Assembly: GCA_000466585.1 (NCBI GenBank)
Contig: KE993462.1
Span: forward strand, 166,065-230,064
DNA length: 64,000 nucleotides
Source of the DNA: Clostridiales bacterium oral taxon 876 str. F0540
GTDB taxonomy: Bacteria > Bacillota > Clostridia > Clostridiales > Clostridiaceae
Direction: 5' to 3'
Made by a program: the position numbers and the translations under genes. Every line of letters starts with the position of its first letter. Positions within the stretch are counted from its first letter, which is position 1. The notes beneath the pieces are model-generated. The model was not told the origin of the DNA. It saw nothing but the letters and a program-made list of their open reading frames with translations, and made no database searches. Shown here piece by piece: positions 53,074 through 61,803 of the stretch.

Positions 53074-54534
53074 ATGAAGGAAATTATCAGAGATCTAATA
53101 ACTCCTAAGGTTGAAGAAAATATATCTTATTTAAAGGAGCTTTTAAAAGACAGTTCGGATGTTGTATATAGAGATTTTAATATAGGAAATTGGAAGGCTG
53201 CGGTCGTTTACATAGATGGAATGGCTGATAAGGTTCTTGTAGATAATTTCGTGCTTGAATCTGTAATGCTCAAAAGTGAACGTGTGGAAAATGTTATGCA
53301 GATAAAGGATAATCTTCTGACTGTATCTGACATGAAGGAGCAGATGAAGCTCAGCGAAGCAGTAAACAGCATGCTTTCTGGAGAAACTTTGATGTTTATT
53401 GAAGGTATACCATCTGTATTTGTTATTGCAACACGTTCGTGGCCTTCAAGAGGCGTATCTGAGCCTTCAGGTGAAACTGTTATAAGAGGAGGAAGGGATG
53501 GCTTTACAGAAACTATAAGATTTAATACTGCACTTATAAGAAGAAGAATAAGAGATACAAGACTAAAATTAAAGACAAAATCTTTAGGTACCAGATCAAA
53601 AACTGATGTAGCAATAGTTTATATAGAAGATATAGTGAATAAGGACGTTCTGCAAACTGTTATGGAAAGAATAGATAACATTAATATTGATGCAGTATTG
53701 GATAGTGGATATGTAGAGCAGTTTATTGAAGACAATAAATGGTCCCCGTTTCCGCAAATGCAAAGTACCGAAAGACCAGATGTGGTATCTGCAGCACTTT
53801 ATGAAGGAAGAGTAGCTATACTAGTTGATAATTCACCATTTGCTATAATAGCTCCAACAACACTTCCGTGCTTGTTTCAAACTCCTGATGATTATTATCA
53901 AAGATGGCTGAACTCTTCTATGCTTAGAATTATAAGATTTGTTTCTATTTTTATTGGCATGATAATGCCTTCCTTATATATAGCAGTTACTTCATTTCAT
54001 ACTTCTATAATTCCTACGAAGCTTGCTTATTCTATCGCTGCTTCAAGAGAAGGAGTTCCATTTCCGGCATTTGTTGAAACATTGATTATGGAGTTTGCTC
54101 TTGCGTTTTTAATTGAGGCTGTAGTGAGGCTTCCAAAATCCATTGGATCTACTATTGGTATCGTTGGCGGACTTATTATAGGTCAGGCTGCTGTTAGCGC
54201 GGGAATAGTTAGTCCTATTATGATTATCATAGTATCTATAACCGCTATATCGAGCTTTACAACACCAAACTATGAAGTTAGTTCTGCATTAAGACTTGCT
54301 AGATTTCTACTTATAATCTTATCAACAATTATTGGATTATACGGAATTGCATTAGGATTAATTTTAATACTTATCCATTTGGTAAGACTTAAAAGCTTTG
54401 GCATCCCTTATTTGTCACCACTTGTGCATCCGCACAAAAAAGACTTTAAGGATGTATTTATAAGGGCTCCGCTTGATAGTTTTAAAGAAAGACCAGAGTT
54501 TATGGAGCCACAGGATAAGATTAGACAAAGCTAA
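53074..54534 (+). CDS. Spore germination receptor subunit GerA
   Basis: 486 residues, a GerAA/GerKA-type A subunit of a germinant receptor in the inner spore membrane. The N-terminal half is soluble (CLC-like fold in known structures) with MLSGETLMFIEG and RSWPSRGVSEPSGETVIRG as family marks. The C-terminal half has about five membrane helices (IGGLIIGQAAV-type segment near 370). ATG 53074 is behind AAGGAAGTGAT; ATG 53068 is an alternative. With the B and C subunits downstream it forms a complete receptor operon. Confidence 0.92.
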   Translation: MKEIIRDLITPKVEENISYLKELLKDSSDVVYRDFNIGNWKAAVVYIDGMADKVLVDNFVLESVMLKSERVENVMQIKDNLLTVSDMKEQMKLSEAVNSMLSGETLMFIEGIPSVFVIATRSWPSRGVSEPSGETVIRGGRDGFTETIRFNTALIRRRIRDTRLKLKTKSLGTRSKTDVAIVYIEDIVNKDVLQTVMERIDNINIDAVLDSGYVEQFIEDNKWSPFPQMQSTERPDVVSAALYEGRVAILVDNSPFAIIAPTTLPCLFQTPDDYYQRWLNSSMLRIIRFVSIFIGMIMPSLYIAVTSFHTSIIPTKLAYSIAASREGVPFPAFVETLIMEFALAFLIEAVVRLPKSIGSTIGIVGGLIIGQAAVSAGIVSPIMIIIVSITAISSFTTPNYEVSSALRLARFLLIILSTIIGLYGIALGLILILIHLVRLKSFGIPYLSPLVHPHKKDFKDVFIRAPLDSFKERPEFMEPQDKIRQS

Positions 54535-54597
54535 GAAATACAGGAGGAATAACAATTGATAATTGTTATTGGCTTTTAAGGAATACAGGAGGGTTTT

Positions 54598-55701
54598 ATG
54601 AAGGACAGAGGATTTATCAGCAAGTATGGTCTATTTGCTACCATTATTGTTACTGTTGTTGGAGTTGGAGTATTCTCACTTCCTAATAGAATGGCTGATG
54701 AGGTAGGAACTGATGGCTGGCTTGTAGTCATAATTGCTGGAGTAATATGTTTTTTGCTTCTTAGCCTTATATATAGGGTGGTTTTGAAAAATAACTATAA
54801 TACATTTTATAGTATGCTCGAAGATAATTTAGGTAGTTTATTAGGCAAACTATTCGGTATTATTATTTGCATATATTTTATATTTTCTGTGGCTTTAGGT
54901 ATGAGAGAATTTGCTGAGGTTATAAAAATGTATCTTTTAGAACAGACACCAACAGAATTTATACTGCTTGCAATGATTTTCACAGGTTTATATCTTGTAA
55001 GAGGTGATCTTTCGGCATTAGTTAAATTTAATGAAATATCTTTTTTTGCAATGTTTATACCTATACTAATTATTTTGGTTTTTGCCACAAGAGGCGGTTA
55101 TTTAACAAATGTGCTTCCATTGCTACAATCGAGGCCGGAACAATATTTAAAAGGATTGACAACTGCAACTTATGCTTTTGGAGGCTTTGAAATAGCATAT
55201 TTAGTTCTGCCATATATAAAAGACAAAGATGGTATAAAGAAAACTTTTTTTAAAAGTATTGCTGTTATCACAGCTTTTTATGCAATAGTTATAATTCTAT
55301 GTTTAATGTTCTTCACTAAGGAGCATACCAAAAATTTATTATGGCCGACTATCACTCTTATTAGGGCAATAGTAATACCAGGGGCATTTATTGAAAGATG
55401 GGAAGGAATTGTGATGGCCCTTTGGGTTTTGTTCTATTTCACAACATTTGTAAACATGTATTATTTTTCCGGTGATATAGTAAAGGAAGCTTTCAAGCTT
55501 CATGATATAAAGCTTTCTTCAGCTTTAATTGCACCTATTATATATATAATTGCGTTGTACCCTCAAAATATAGCAGAAGTTTATGATACTTCATCAAAAA
55601 TTACACCAATATTATCAGCATTTAGCTTTATTATATTACCCCTAATCTTATTATTTACAAGCAAGCTAAAAGGAAGGGGGACAAATAAAAATGAAGGTTA
55701 A
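54598..55701 (+). CDS. Spore germination receptor subunit GerB
   Basis: 367 residues, ten membrane helices, of the GerAB/GerKB APC-superfamily type. This subunit binds the germinant amino acid or nucleoside and acts as the channel-like part of the receptor. Marks are VGVGVFSLPNRMADEVGTDGW near the start and TTATYAFGGFEIAYLVLPY in the middle. ATG 54598 follows ACAGGAGGGTTTT. The 63-nt gap after gerA contains a small inverted repeat and a possible seven-codon frame. It overlaps gerC by 11 nt. Confidence 0.9.
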   Translation: MKDRGFISKYGLFATIIVTVVGVGVFSLPNRMADEVGTDGWLVVIIAGVICFLLLSLIYRVVLKNNYNTFYSMLEDNLGSLLGKLFGIIICIYFIFSVALGMREFAEVIKMYLLEQTPTEFILLAMIFTGLYLVRGDLSALVKFNEISFFAMFIPILIILVFATRGGYLTNVLPLLQSRPEQYLKGLTTATYAFGGFEIAYLVLPYIKDKDGIKKTFFKSIAVITAFYAIVIILCLMFFTKEHTKNLLWPTITLIRAIVIPGAFIERWEGIVMALWVLFYFTTFVNMYYFSGDIVKEAFKLHDIKLSSALIAPIIYIIALYPQNIAEVYDTSSKITPILSAFSFIILPLILLFTSKLKGRGTNKNEG

Positions 55702-56869
55702 AAAAATGATATCATTAGTTCTTTGCTGTATTCTTTTAAGCGGATGCTGGGATAAGATAGAGATAGACAGAAGAATATTTGTATCTGTTATAGGCATTGA
55801 TTTAGGCAAGGACTCCGGAGATAATAAAGACTCTAAAAAAATAAAGTCTGATGATCCATTTCAAGAAAGAATACAACAAAAAAAGCTTAGTTTAATATAT
55901 GGGTTCCCTGACATTAGTGAACTTGGTCCCGGTAAAAGCGGAACTGCAAAAGATCAATATATAAACGTAGATGCCTCATCTATGGAAGATGGAATACTCC
56001 AAGCAACTGGCAGAAGCAGCAGAAGTATTCATGTAGGGCAAACAAAGCTTATACTTATTAGCAGTGGGCTTCTGGAACAACCGGATACTTTTAAAGAAGT
56101 TCTTGATTACCTTGAAAGGCACCCAAATTTAAATAAGATGATGCAAGTGGTTGTTACAGAAGGAAAAGCAGAAGATTACGTGAAGTTTAAACCTTCAATG
56201 GAAAAAAATATAGAAACATATTTAAGTGGGCTTATGGAGAGCAGCAAAAGAAATTCAACAATTTTACCTGTAACTTTGAATGAACTGATTGTTTTGTTGG
56301 AACAAAATGGTAATGCAATTATTCCTAAGATAAGCATAGATAAACAAAAAAATGATATTACTCTTTCAGGAGTAGCTGTAATAAAAAACTATGCGTTAAA
56401 GGGATATATGACTCCAATAGAAGTGGCTGATCTTGAAATAATGAGAGGTAAAGTAAGAGGAGGAAAGAGGGTTATATACAAAGAAGGCCATCCTATTGAT
56501 ATTAATATTGAAGATATTGATAGAAAGATCGGTGTAAGCGGTGATAAAAATAAATTAAAATTCAATATCAATATAAGACTAGAAGGACAATTAAGAGAAT
56601 ACTACAAAAGTAAAGAAGTATTTTCAAAAGATGAACTTAACTTGCTGGAACAAGACTTTAGTAAATCAATTAGTACAGAATGTGATATAATTGCTAAAAT
56701 GCTTCAAAAAGAATTTGCCGTAGATCCAATTGGACTTAGAGAATATCTTGAGCAGAGAAAACCATCGCTTTGGAAGCAGGTTGAGAATAATTGGGAAGAA
56801 GTATATAAGAATTCAGATATAATTACAAATGCAGATGTTAAAATAAGAAGGATTGGAGTAGCAAAATAA
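55691..56869 (+). CDS. Spore germination receptor lipoprotein GerC
   Basis: 392 residues, a Ger(x)C lipoprotein. The signal peptide ends in the lipobox LLSGC, with Cys near residue 19, followed by WDKIEIDRRIFVSVIGID, the typical beginning of this family. Three domains follow. It is anchored to the outer face of the inner spore membrane and completes the receptor. ATG 55691 follows AAGGGGGAC and lies inside the end of gerB, so it is translated by coupling. Confidence 0.92.
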   Translation: MKVKKMISLVLCCILLSGCWDKIEIDRRIFVSVIGIDLGKDSGDNKDSKKIKSDDPFQERIQQKKLSLIYGFPDISELGPGKSGTAKDQYINVDASSMEDGILQATGRSSRSIHVGQTKLILISSGLLEQPDTFKEVLDYLERHPNLNKMMQVVVTEGKAEDYVKFKPSMEKNIETYLSGLMESSKRNSTILPVTLNELIVLLEQNGNAIIPKISIDKQKNDITLSGVAVIKNYALKGYMTPIEVADLEIMRGKVRGGKRVIYKEGHPIDINIEDIDRKIGVSGDKNKLKFNINIRLEGQLREYYKSKEVFSKDELNLLEQDFSKSISTECDIIAKMLQKEFAVDPIGLREYLEQRKPSLWKQVENNWEEVYKNSDIITNADVKIRRIGVAK

Positions 56870-56883
56870 ATTATCAATTTGAT

Positions 56884-56912
56884 GAATATATTTACATAAA
56901 ATGGAAATAATA
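56884..56912 (+). promoter_or_regulatory. Sigma-F promoter of spoIIR
   Basis: GAATA (56884-56888), a 14-nt spacer and GGAAATAATA (56903-56912). The -10 agrees with the sigma-F pattern GGnrAnAnTw at every fixed base. spoIIR is a classic sigma-F gene. Confidence 0.65.
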
Positions 56913-56960
56913 TCAGACAAATAGGACAATCAGGGGTAATTTATGGAGGGTTAATTTATA

Positions 56961-57611
56961 ATGAAGAAAATGGTTTGTATTATTATTTGTCTAACTATAT
57001 TATTTCTAGGTATACTTAACAATTTTAGTGTAAAAGGCTCTACTGTTTCCATTCAAGGAGAGCTGGAACAGAAGTTGATTAGATTCCATGTAATTGCAAA
57101 TAGTGACAGTGTAGAAGATCAGGCTTTGAAACTTAAGGTAAGGGATAAGGTTTTAGAGTATATATCTCCAAAGTTAAAAAAATCAAAAAGTATAGAAGAA
57201 TCAAGAGAAATTATTAAGTCAAACGATGCTGCAATAAAAAAAATAGCTCAAGATGTAATTAAAAAAAATGGATACAGCTATACTGTTCAAACAAAATTAT
57301 CAAAAGAGAATTTTCCGGTTAAGACTTATGGAAATATAACTCTTCCTTCTGGTGAGTATGAGGCATATAGGATTTTAATAGGAAATGCAAGCGGGCAGAA
57401 TTGGTGGTGTGTAATGTTTCCGCCACTTTGTTTCATAGATATTACAAAAGGAGAGGTATCTTATAAAGAAACTGAAAAGGCAATGAAGACTGTATTAACT
57501 GAAAAGGAATATGAGGCTATAGATAATACTCAAAGTCCAAATGATAACAATAATAAAATAATTGTTAAATTTAAGATTGTTGAATTATTTAACAAGTTGA
57601 TGAAAAAATAG
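56961..57611 (+). CDS. spoIIR: Stage II sporulation protein R
   Basis: SpoIIR, 216 residues, is the forespore-made secreted signal that triggers SpoIIGA to activate sigma-E in the mother cell. An N-terminal hydrophobic segment (about 4-22) is a signal peptide or anchor. The family core reads LIRFHVIANSDSVEDQALKL and KVRDKVL, and later NWWCVMFPPLCF. ATG 56961 follows GGAGGGTTAATTTATA. The sigma-F promoter upstream agrees with this role. A terminator follows. Confidence 0.93.
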   Translation: MKKMVCIIICLTILFLGILNNFSVKGSTVSIQGELEQKLIRFHVIANSDSVEDQALKLKVRDKVLEYISPKLKKSKSIEESREIIKSNDAAIKKIAQDVIKKNGYSYTVQTKLSKENFPVKTYGNITLPSGEYEAYRILIGNASGQNWWCVMFPPLCFIDITKGEVSYKETEKAMKTVLTEKEYEAIDNTQSPNDNNNKIIVKFKIVELFNKLMKK

Positions 57612-57612
57612 C

Positions 57613-57645
57613 TTAACCCGACATATTTTAGTCGGGTTTTTATAT
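57613..57645 (+). terminator. Intrinsic terminator of spoIIR
   Basis: AACCCGAC (57615-57622), an 8-nt loop, GTCGGGTT (57631-57638), then TTTATATTTT. Confidence 0.85.
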
Positions 57646-57649
57646 TTTG

Positions 57650-57679
57650 GTATAAGTGCAAATATAACTACAAATACTA
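57650..57679 (+). promoter_or_regulatory. Sigma-G promoter of ypeB
   Basis: GTATA (57650-57654) fits GHATR. After exactly 18 nt, AATACTA (57673-57679) fits CATxMTA except for the first base. ypeB is forespore-expressed in Bacillus. Confidence 0.55.
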
Positions 57680-57727
57680 TGAGAAGATAGACTGAAATAA
57701 GTAGTGTTTAGGAGGTAGGATTAATTT

Positions 57728-59101
57728 ATGCAGATGACAAAAAAGAGAATCATATATACTATAGCTGTAACTTTAATTGTAGTGTTTTCCACTACATTTG
57801 CGGTCCTAATGACATTGGAAAGAACTGATTATAGAAATTATCTTCAGGGAGAGTATAGTAAGAATATGTATGAGCTTATAACAGCAGTTGACAATATAAA
57901 GGTTAATTTAGGAAAGGCAGCTGTTACAGGATCCAGAGAACAAAAGATTGTAACCTTCGAAGAAATTTTCAGGCATAGTGCTATGGCTAATGATAAGCTC
58001 CACTCTTTGCCTATTCCGCAACAAAATATAGATAACACAAGCAAATTTTTGGCTCAAGTTGGTGATTTTTGTTACAGCCTTGCAAAAGCATCGACTGAAG
58101 GAAGAGATTTGACTGATACTGAATACAGTAATATTGATAAACTAAAAAATCAATCATCTGTTTTATTAGGTGACTTAAATAATGTTTTAGCAGATATAAA
58201 TGAGGGAAGAGTAAAATGGGGCGAGATAAGACAGAAGGCAAGCGGAGTTTTCGCTAAAGGAAATGAAGAACAAAACATAAATACACAGTTTATGTCTATT
58301 CAAAAACAAATTGCTCAATATCCTTCTCTTATATATGATGGGCCATTTTCAGATAATGTATTGGATATAAAGCCTAAGGTTATATCTCAAAAGGAAGTTT
58401 CAGCAAATGAAGCACAAGATGTTGTAGTTAAAGCAATAGGTAAAGATAGAATCGAGAAAGTAGATAGTCTCCCAAGTGATGGAAAAACCAGAATACCTTC
58501 TTATAGGTTTAATGTAACCATAAAAGGCAGAAATCCAAAAGAAAATATTATAACCTGTGAAGTAAGCAAAAACGGAGGAAGAATAGTTTATCTATTAGAT
58601 AACAGACTTATAAACAATCCGTCAATAGATATTAAAAAAGCAATAGATATAGGAACAAAATTTTTAGATACTATGGGATATAAAAACATGGTTTCTACAT
58701 ACAGCTTAAGATATGATAATACGGCAATTATCAGCTATATTTATAAACAGGATAATGTGCTAATTTATCCGGATCAGATAAAACTTAAGGTAGCTATGGA
58801 TGATGGAAGCATAATCGGAATAGAATCTGAAAAATACTTAGTAGCACATGATGATAACAGAAAGATTGAAACTCCGAAGATTTCACAAGGAGATGCTCAA
58901 AATAAAATTAGTAAAAGATTAAATGTTTCATCTATAAGACTGGCTCTTATCCCTATTGAAACTGATAAGGAAGTGTTATGTTATGAGTTTGCTGGAAAAT
59001 ATAAAGAAGATAAATATATAATTTATATTAATGCGCAAACTGGTTTTGAGCAAAGAATTATTCAAATTATTAATACTCCTAACGGAGAACTAACAATGTA
59101 A
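57728..59101 (+). CDS. ypeB: Germination protein YpeB
   Basis: YpeB, 457 residues, is a forespore membrane-anchored protein needed to hold the cortex-lytic enzyme SleB in place and inactive. One N-terminal membrane helix (about 9-28) is followed by a helical domain, NMYELITAVDNIKVNLGKA. The C-terminal half has PepSY-type repeats (VISQKEVSANEAQDVV; TPKISQGDAQNKISKRLNV). ATG 57728 lies 12 nt after AGGAGG; ATG 57734 is possible. In Bacillus it is in an operon with sleB; here no sleB is adjacent. The promoter fits sigma-G. Confidence 0.93.
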   Translation: MQMTKKRIIYTIAVTLIVVFSTTFAVLMTLERTDYRNYLQGEYSKNMYELITAVDNIKVNLGKAAVTGSREQKIVTFEEIFRHSAMANDKLHSLPIPQQNIDNTSKFLAQVGDFCYSLAKASTEGRDLTDTEYSNIDKLKNQSSVLLGDLNNVLADINEGRVKWGEIRQKASGVFAKGNEEQNINTQFMSIQKQIAQYPSLIYDGPFSDNVLDIKPKVISQKEVSANEAQDVVVKAIGKDRIEKVDSLPSDGKTRIPSYRFNVTIKGRNPKENIITCEVSKNGGRIVYLLDNRLINNPSIDIKKAIDIGTKFLDTMGYKNMVSTYSLRYDNTAIISYIYKQDNVLIYPDQIKLKVAMDDGSIIGIESEKYLVAHDDNRKIETPKISQGDAQNKISKRLNVSSIRLALIPIETDKEVLCYEFAGKYKEDKYIIYINAQTGFEQRIIQIINTPNGELTM

Positions 59102-59103
59102 TT

Positions 59104-59136
59104 TAAGTAGATTGCTTCGCAATCTACTTATTTAAT
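59104..59136 (+). terminator. Intrinsic terminator of ypeB
   Basis: A 12-bp perfect stem (59104-59115 with 59119-59130) with a tight loop; the T-run is short (TTTAATG). Confidence 0.6.
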
Positions 59137-59186
59137 GTTATAATAAAAATATAAAATTGTTTGATCACTGTAAGGAGCGAGATATA

Positions 59187-60218
59187 ATGAAGAAAAAAGT
59201 TGCAGTACTTTTTGGAGGTCAATCTACAGAACATGAGGTTTCTAGAGTATCAGCAGCATCTGTCTTAAGAAATATTGATGCAGCTAAATATGATGTGTAC
59301 CCAGTTGGAATAACTAAAGATGGAAGATGGTTTGAATATACTGGAAGTATCGATAAAATTGAAAGCGGAGAATGGGAAAAAGATGAATTTTATAAAACTC
59401 CTGAAGGACAAAAGGTGTTATTTAATAAGGAAGTAGATGTTGTATTTCCGGTTCTCCATGGTTTGTATGGAGAGGATGGAACAATTCAAGGATTATGCAA
59501 ATTGCTAAACTTACCTTGTGTTGGGCCCGGAGTAATGTCTTCAGCAGTATGTATGGACAAGATTTATACTAAATATCTTCTTGAAAAGTTTGGTGTTAAT
59601 CAAGCTGAATATGTAGTAGTAAATAACTATGAATATAATGAAAACAATGAACAAATAATATATAAAATTGAAACAAATTTAACTTATCCTATATTTATAA
59701 AACCTTCTAATAGCGGATCTTCTGTTGGTATAACAAAAGCACATAATAAACATGAGTTAAAGCTAGGTTTGGAAGAAGCTTTGAAATATGATAGAAAGGT
59801 TCTTGTCGAAAGAGGAATAAATGCCAGGGAAGTTGAAGTTGCCGTACTTGGTAATGATTATCCCAAGGCAGGTGTTCCGGGAGAAATAGTTCCTGCAAAG
59901 GAATTTTACGATTACGAAGCTAAATACCAAAATGAAGCTTCTAAATTATTAATCCCGGCAGCACTAAGTGATGAAAAGCTTGAATTAGTTAAGAGTATTG
60001 CGATTAAAATATATAAAATACTTGATTGCGCCGGAATGGCAAGGGTAGATTTTCTTATTGATAAAGATACTGAAGAAATTTACCTAAACGAAGTAAATAC
60101 TATACCGGGCTTTACTAAGATAAGCATGTATCCAAAGATGTGGCAGGCTGCCGGTAAAACTTATGTACAGTTAATAGATGATCTTATCGAGTTTGCTATA
60201 GAAAGAAATAATAACTAA
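59187..60218 (+). CDS. ddl: D-alanine--D-alanine ligase
   Basis: Ddl, 343 residues, is an ATP-grasp ligase that makes D-Ala-D-Ala for peptidoglycan. The N-terminal motif GGQSTEHEVSRVSAASV, the middle HGLYGEDGTIQG, the ATP loop KPSNSGSSVGITKA, and DYEAKY plus YLNEVNTIPGFT (metal ligands) are all present. The start is ATG 59187 after TAAGGAGCGAGATATA; an earlier in-frame ATG (59157) lacks a site. It is followed by the DUF1934 gene at 27 nt. Confidence 0.94.
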   Translation: MKKKVAVLFGGQSTEHEVSRVSAASVLRNIDAAKYDVYPVGITKDGRWFEYTGSIDKIESGEWEKDEFYKTPEGQKVLFNKEVDVVFPVLHGLYGEDGTIQGLCKLLNLPCVGPGVMSSAVCMDKIYTKYLLEKFGVNQAEYVVVNNYEYNENNEQIIYKIETNLTYPIFIKPSNSGSSVGITKAHNKHELKLGLEEALKYDRKVLVERGINAREVEVAVLGNDYPKAGVPGEIVPAKEFYDYEAKYQNEASKLLIPAALSDEKLELVKSIAIKIYKILDCAGMARVDFLIDKDTEEIYLNEVNTIPGFTKISMYPKMWQAAGKTYVQLIDDLIEFAIERNNN

Positions 60219-60245
60219 AGATAGTTAAAATTTGGAGTGATAAGG

Positions 60246-60659
60246 ATGAGGAAAAAAGCTATAATAAGTGTAACAAGCAAACAAACAGGTTCGGATGATA
60301 GTGTTATTGAAGTTGTTACTCCAGGAGAATTTTATAAGGAAGGTAATTCTTATTTTGCTGTTTATAATGAAACTGAGTTATCAGGTATGGAAGGTACAAC
60401 TACAACTTTAAAGGTTGATCCTGATTCTTTCATATTATCAAGAGAGGGAACAACTGCTACTGAAATGAAATTTAAAAAGTATAATAGTGATTTAATATTA
60501 TACAATACTCCATATGGAGTTATGGAAATGAAGGTAGAAACTAAGGATTTAGCTATAAATCTAGATGAAAATGGAGGAGACGTAGCAATAAAATATAATT
60601 TAACTATTGCTGGTCAAAATCCTCAAAACACAATTTTAAAAGTAAATATAAAAGCATAA
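60246..60659 (+). CDS. DUF1934 (YwiB-like) beta-barrel protein
   Basis: 137 residues predicted to form a lipocalin-like beta-barrel: KAIISVTSKQTGSDDSVIEV near the start, TTLKVDPDSFILSREG in the middle, and IKYNLTIAGQNPQNTILKVNI at the end. The family is common in Firmicutes, often near argS or rpoE/pyrG; its function is unknown to me. ATG 60246 is 8 nt after GGAG. It is probably cotranscribed with ddl. Confidence 0.85.
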   Translation: MRKKAIISVTSKQTGSDDSVIEVVTPGEFYKEGNSYFAVYNETELSGMEGTTTTLKVDPDSFILSREGTTATEMKFKKYNSDLILYNTPYGVMEMKVETKDLAINLDENGGDVAIKYNLTIAGQNPQNTILKVNIKA

Positions 60660-60670
60660 TATAAAAGCAT

Positions 60671-60706
60671 AAAACCTTCAAGGACTAATAAACCTTGAAG
60701 GTTTTT
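60671..60706 (+). terminator. Intrinsic terminator of the ddl-DUF1934 unit
   Basis: A 13-bp perfect stem (60671-60683 with 60693-60705) followed by Ts. Confidence 0.85.
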
Positions 60707-60729
60707 AAATAAAAAAATATGGGGGAAAT

Positions 60730-61677
60730 ATGGGAGACTTAGGGAAAGCAAAATACTGTTTTGGTGATATTATAGGAATATCTGAAAATATAAAGTCTTG
60801 CATAAATAAAGCACAAAAAGCAGCAAATACTTTATCACCGGTACTTATTTTTGGTGAAACAGGTACCGGAAAAGAGTTGTTTGTACAGAGTATACATAAT
60901 GCATCTGCAAGATGTAGAAATCCTTTTATTGCTCAAAACTGTGCTGCAATACCATCAGGTTTACTTGAAAGTGTTCTTTTTGGAACAAAAAAAGGAAGCT
61001 TTACTGGTTCAGAAGATAAAAAAGGGCTTTTCGAACTTGCGGATACAGGGACTTTATATCTTGACGAATTAAATTCCATGCCCTTTGAACTTCAAGGAAA
61101 AATATTAAGAGTTCTACAGGAAAAAGTAATATCTAAGGTAGGGGATAACTCTTTAAAAAAAGTTGATGTAAGAGTAATTGTTTCGCTTAATGAATGTCCG
61201 GAATACCTGATTGAAAAAGGTACTCTTAGAAAAGACCTGTATTACAGACTAAATGTGGTAAGAATAGATATACCTCCTCTAAGAAACAGGAAAGAAGACA
61301 TACTATGCTTAGTTGAATTTTTTATAGAAAAATTTAATAAAAGCTTTAATGCAAGTATAACTGGTATTGAAGAGGAGGCTTTGGCTAGTCTTGTTTTCTG
61401 GAATTGGGATGGAAATGTAAGAGAGCTTGAGCATATTATAGAAAGAGTCTTTAACTATAAAACTCAAGGAGATATAGCAATTTATGATTTGATTAATAGC
61501 GGATTTAAAAAAAGTAAAAGAACTAAGTCTTTATATGAGAAAGTAGATGAATTTGAAAAGACATGTATATTAGAGGCACTTGTTGCTGCAAAATCAAATA
61601 TTTCAAAAGCTGCAGAACTATTGGAAATTCCTAGGCAAACTCTTCAGAGTAAAATGAAAAGATTAAATATCAAATAA
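60730..61677 (+). CDS. Sigma-54 interacting activator without a sensor domain
   Basis: 315 residues: an AAA+ central domain followed by a Fis-type HTH, with almost nothing in front, so no PAS, GAF or receiver domain. Walker A is GETGTGKE (42-49); Walker B region is GTLYLDELNSMP. The sigma-54 contact loop, usually GAFTGA, reads GSFTGS (89-94). The arginine finger region is LRKDLYYRLNVV. The HTH (about 280-315) contains NISKAAELLEIPRQTLQSKM. It resembles RocR-type activators cut at the N-terminus. ATG 60730 follows GGGGGAAAT. No sigma-54 promoter was seen in the window, so the targets are elsewhere. Confidence 0.88.
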   Translation: MGDLGKAKYCFGDIIGISENIKSCINKAQKAANTLSPVLIFGETGTGKELFVQSIHNASARCRNPFIAQNCAAIPSGLLESVLFGTKKGSFTGSEDKKGLFELADTGTLYLDELNSMPFELQGKILRVLQEKVISKVGDNSLKKVDVRVIVSLNECPEYLIEKGTLRKDLYYRLNVVRIDIPPLRNRKEDILCLVEFFIEKFNKSFNASITGIEEEALASLVFWNWDGNVRELEHIIERVFNYKTQGDIAIYDLINSGFKKSKRTKSLYEKVDEFEKTCILEALVAAKSNISKAAELLEIPRQTLQSKMKRLNIK

Positions 61678-61682
61678 AATTT

Positions 61683-61712
61683 AGCGGGGACGGAATGTCC
61701 TCGTTTTCATAT
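61683..61712 (+). terminator. Intrinsic terminator
   Basis: CGGGGAC (61685-61691), a 5-nt loop, GTCCTCG (61697-61703, one G-T pair), then TTTTCATATTT. Confidence 0.7.
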
Positions 61713-61803
61713 TTATATAAAAAATATATTAATAGCTTGTTTAAAGTATACTTTATTTGACTATAATTAGAATAATTTTTATTGAGAATAGAGGGAAAAT
61801 ATA

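Noticed and set aside
54548..54570. Palindrome between gerA and gerB as a terminator
   Set aside because: No T-run follows and the genes are clearly one operon.
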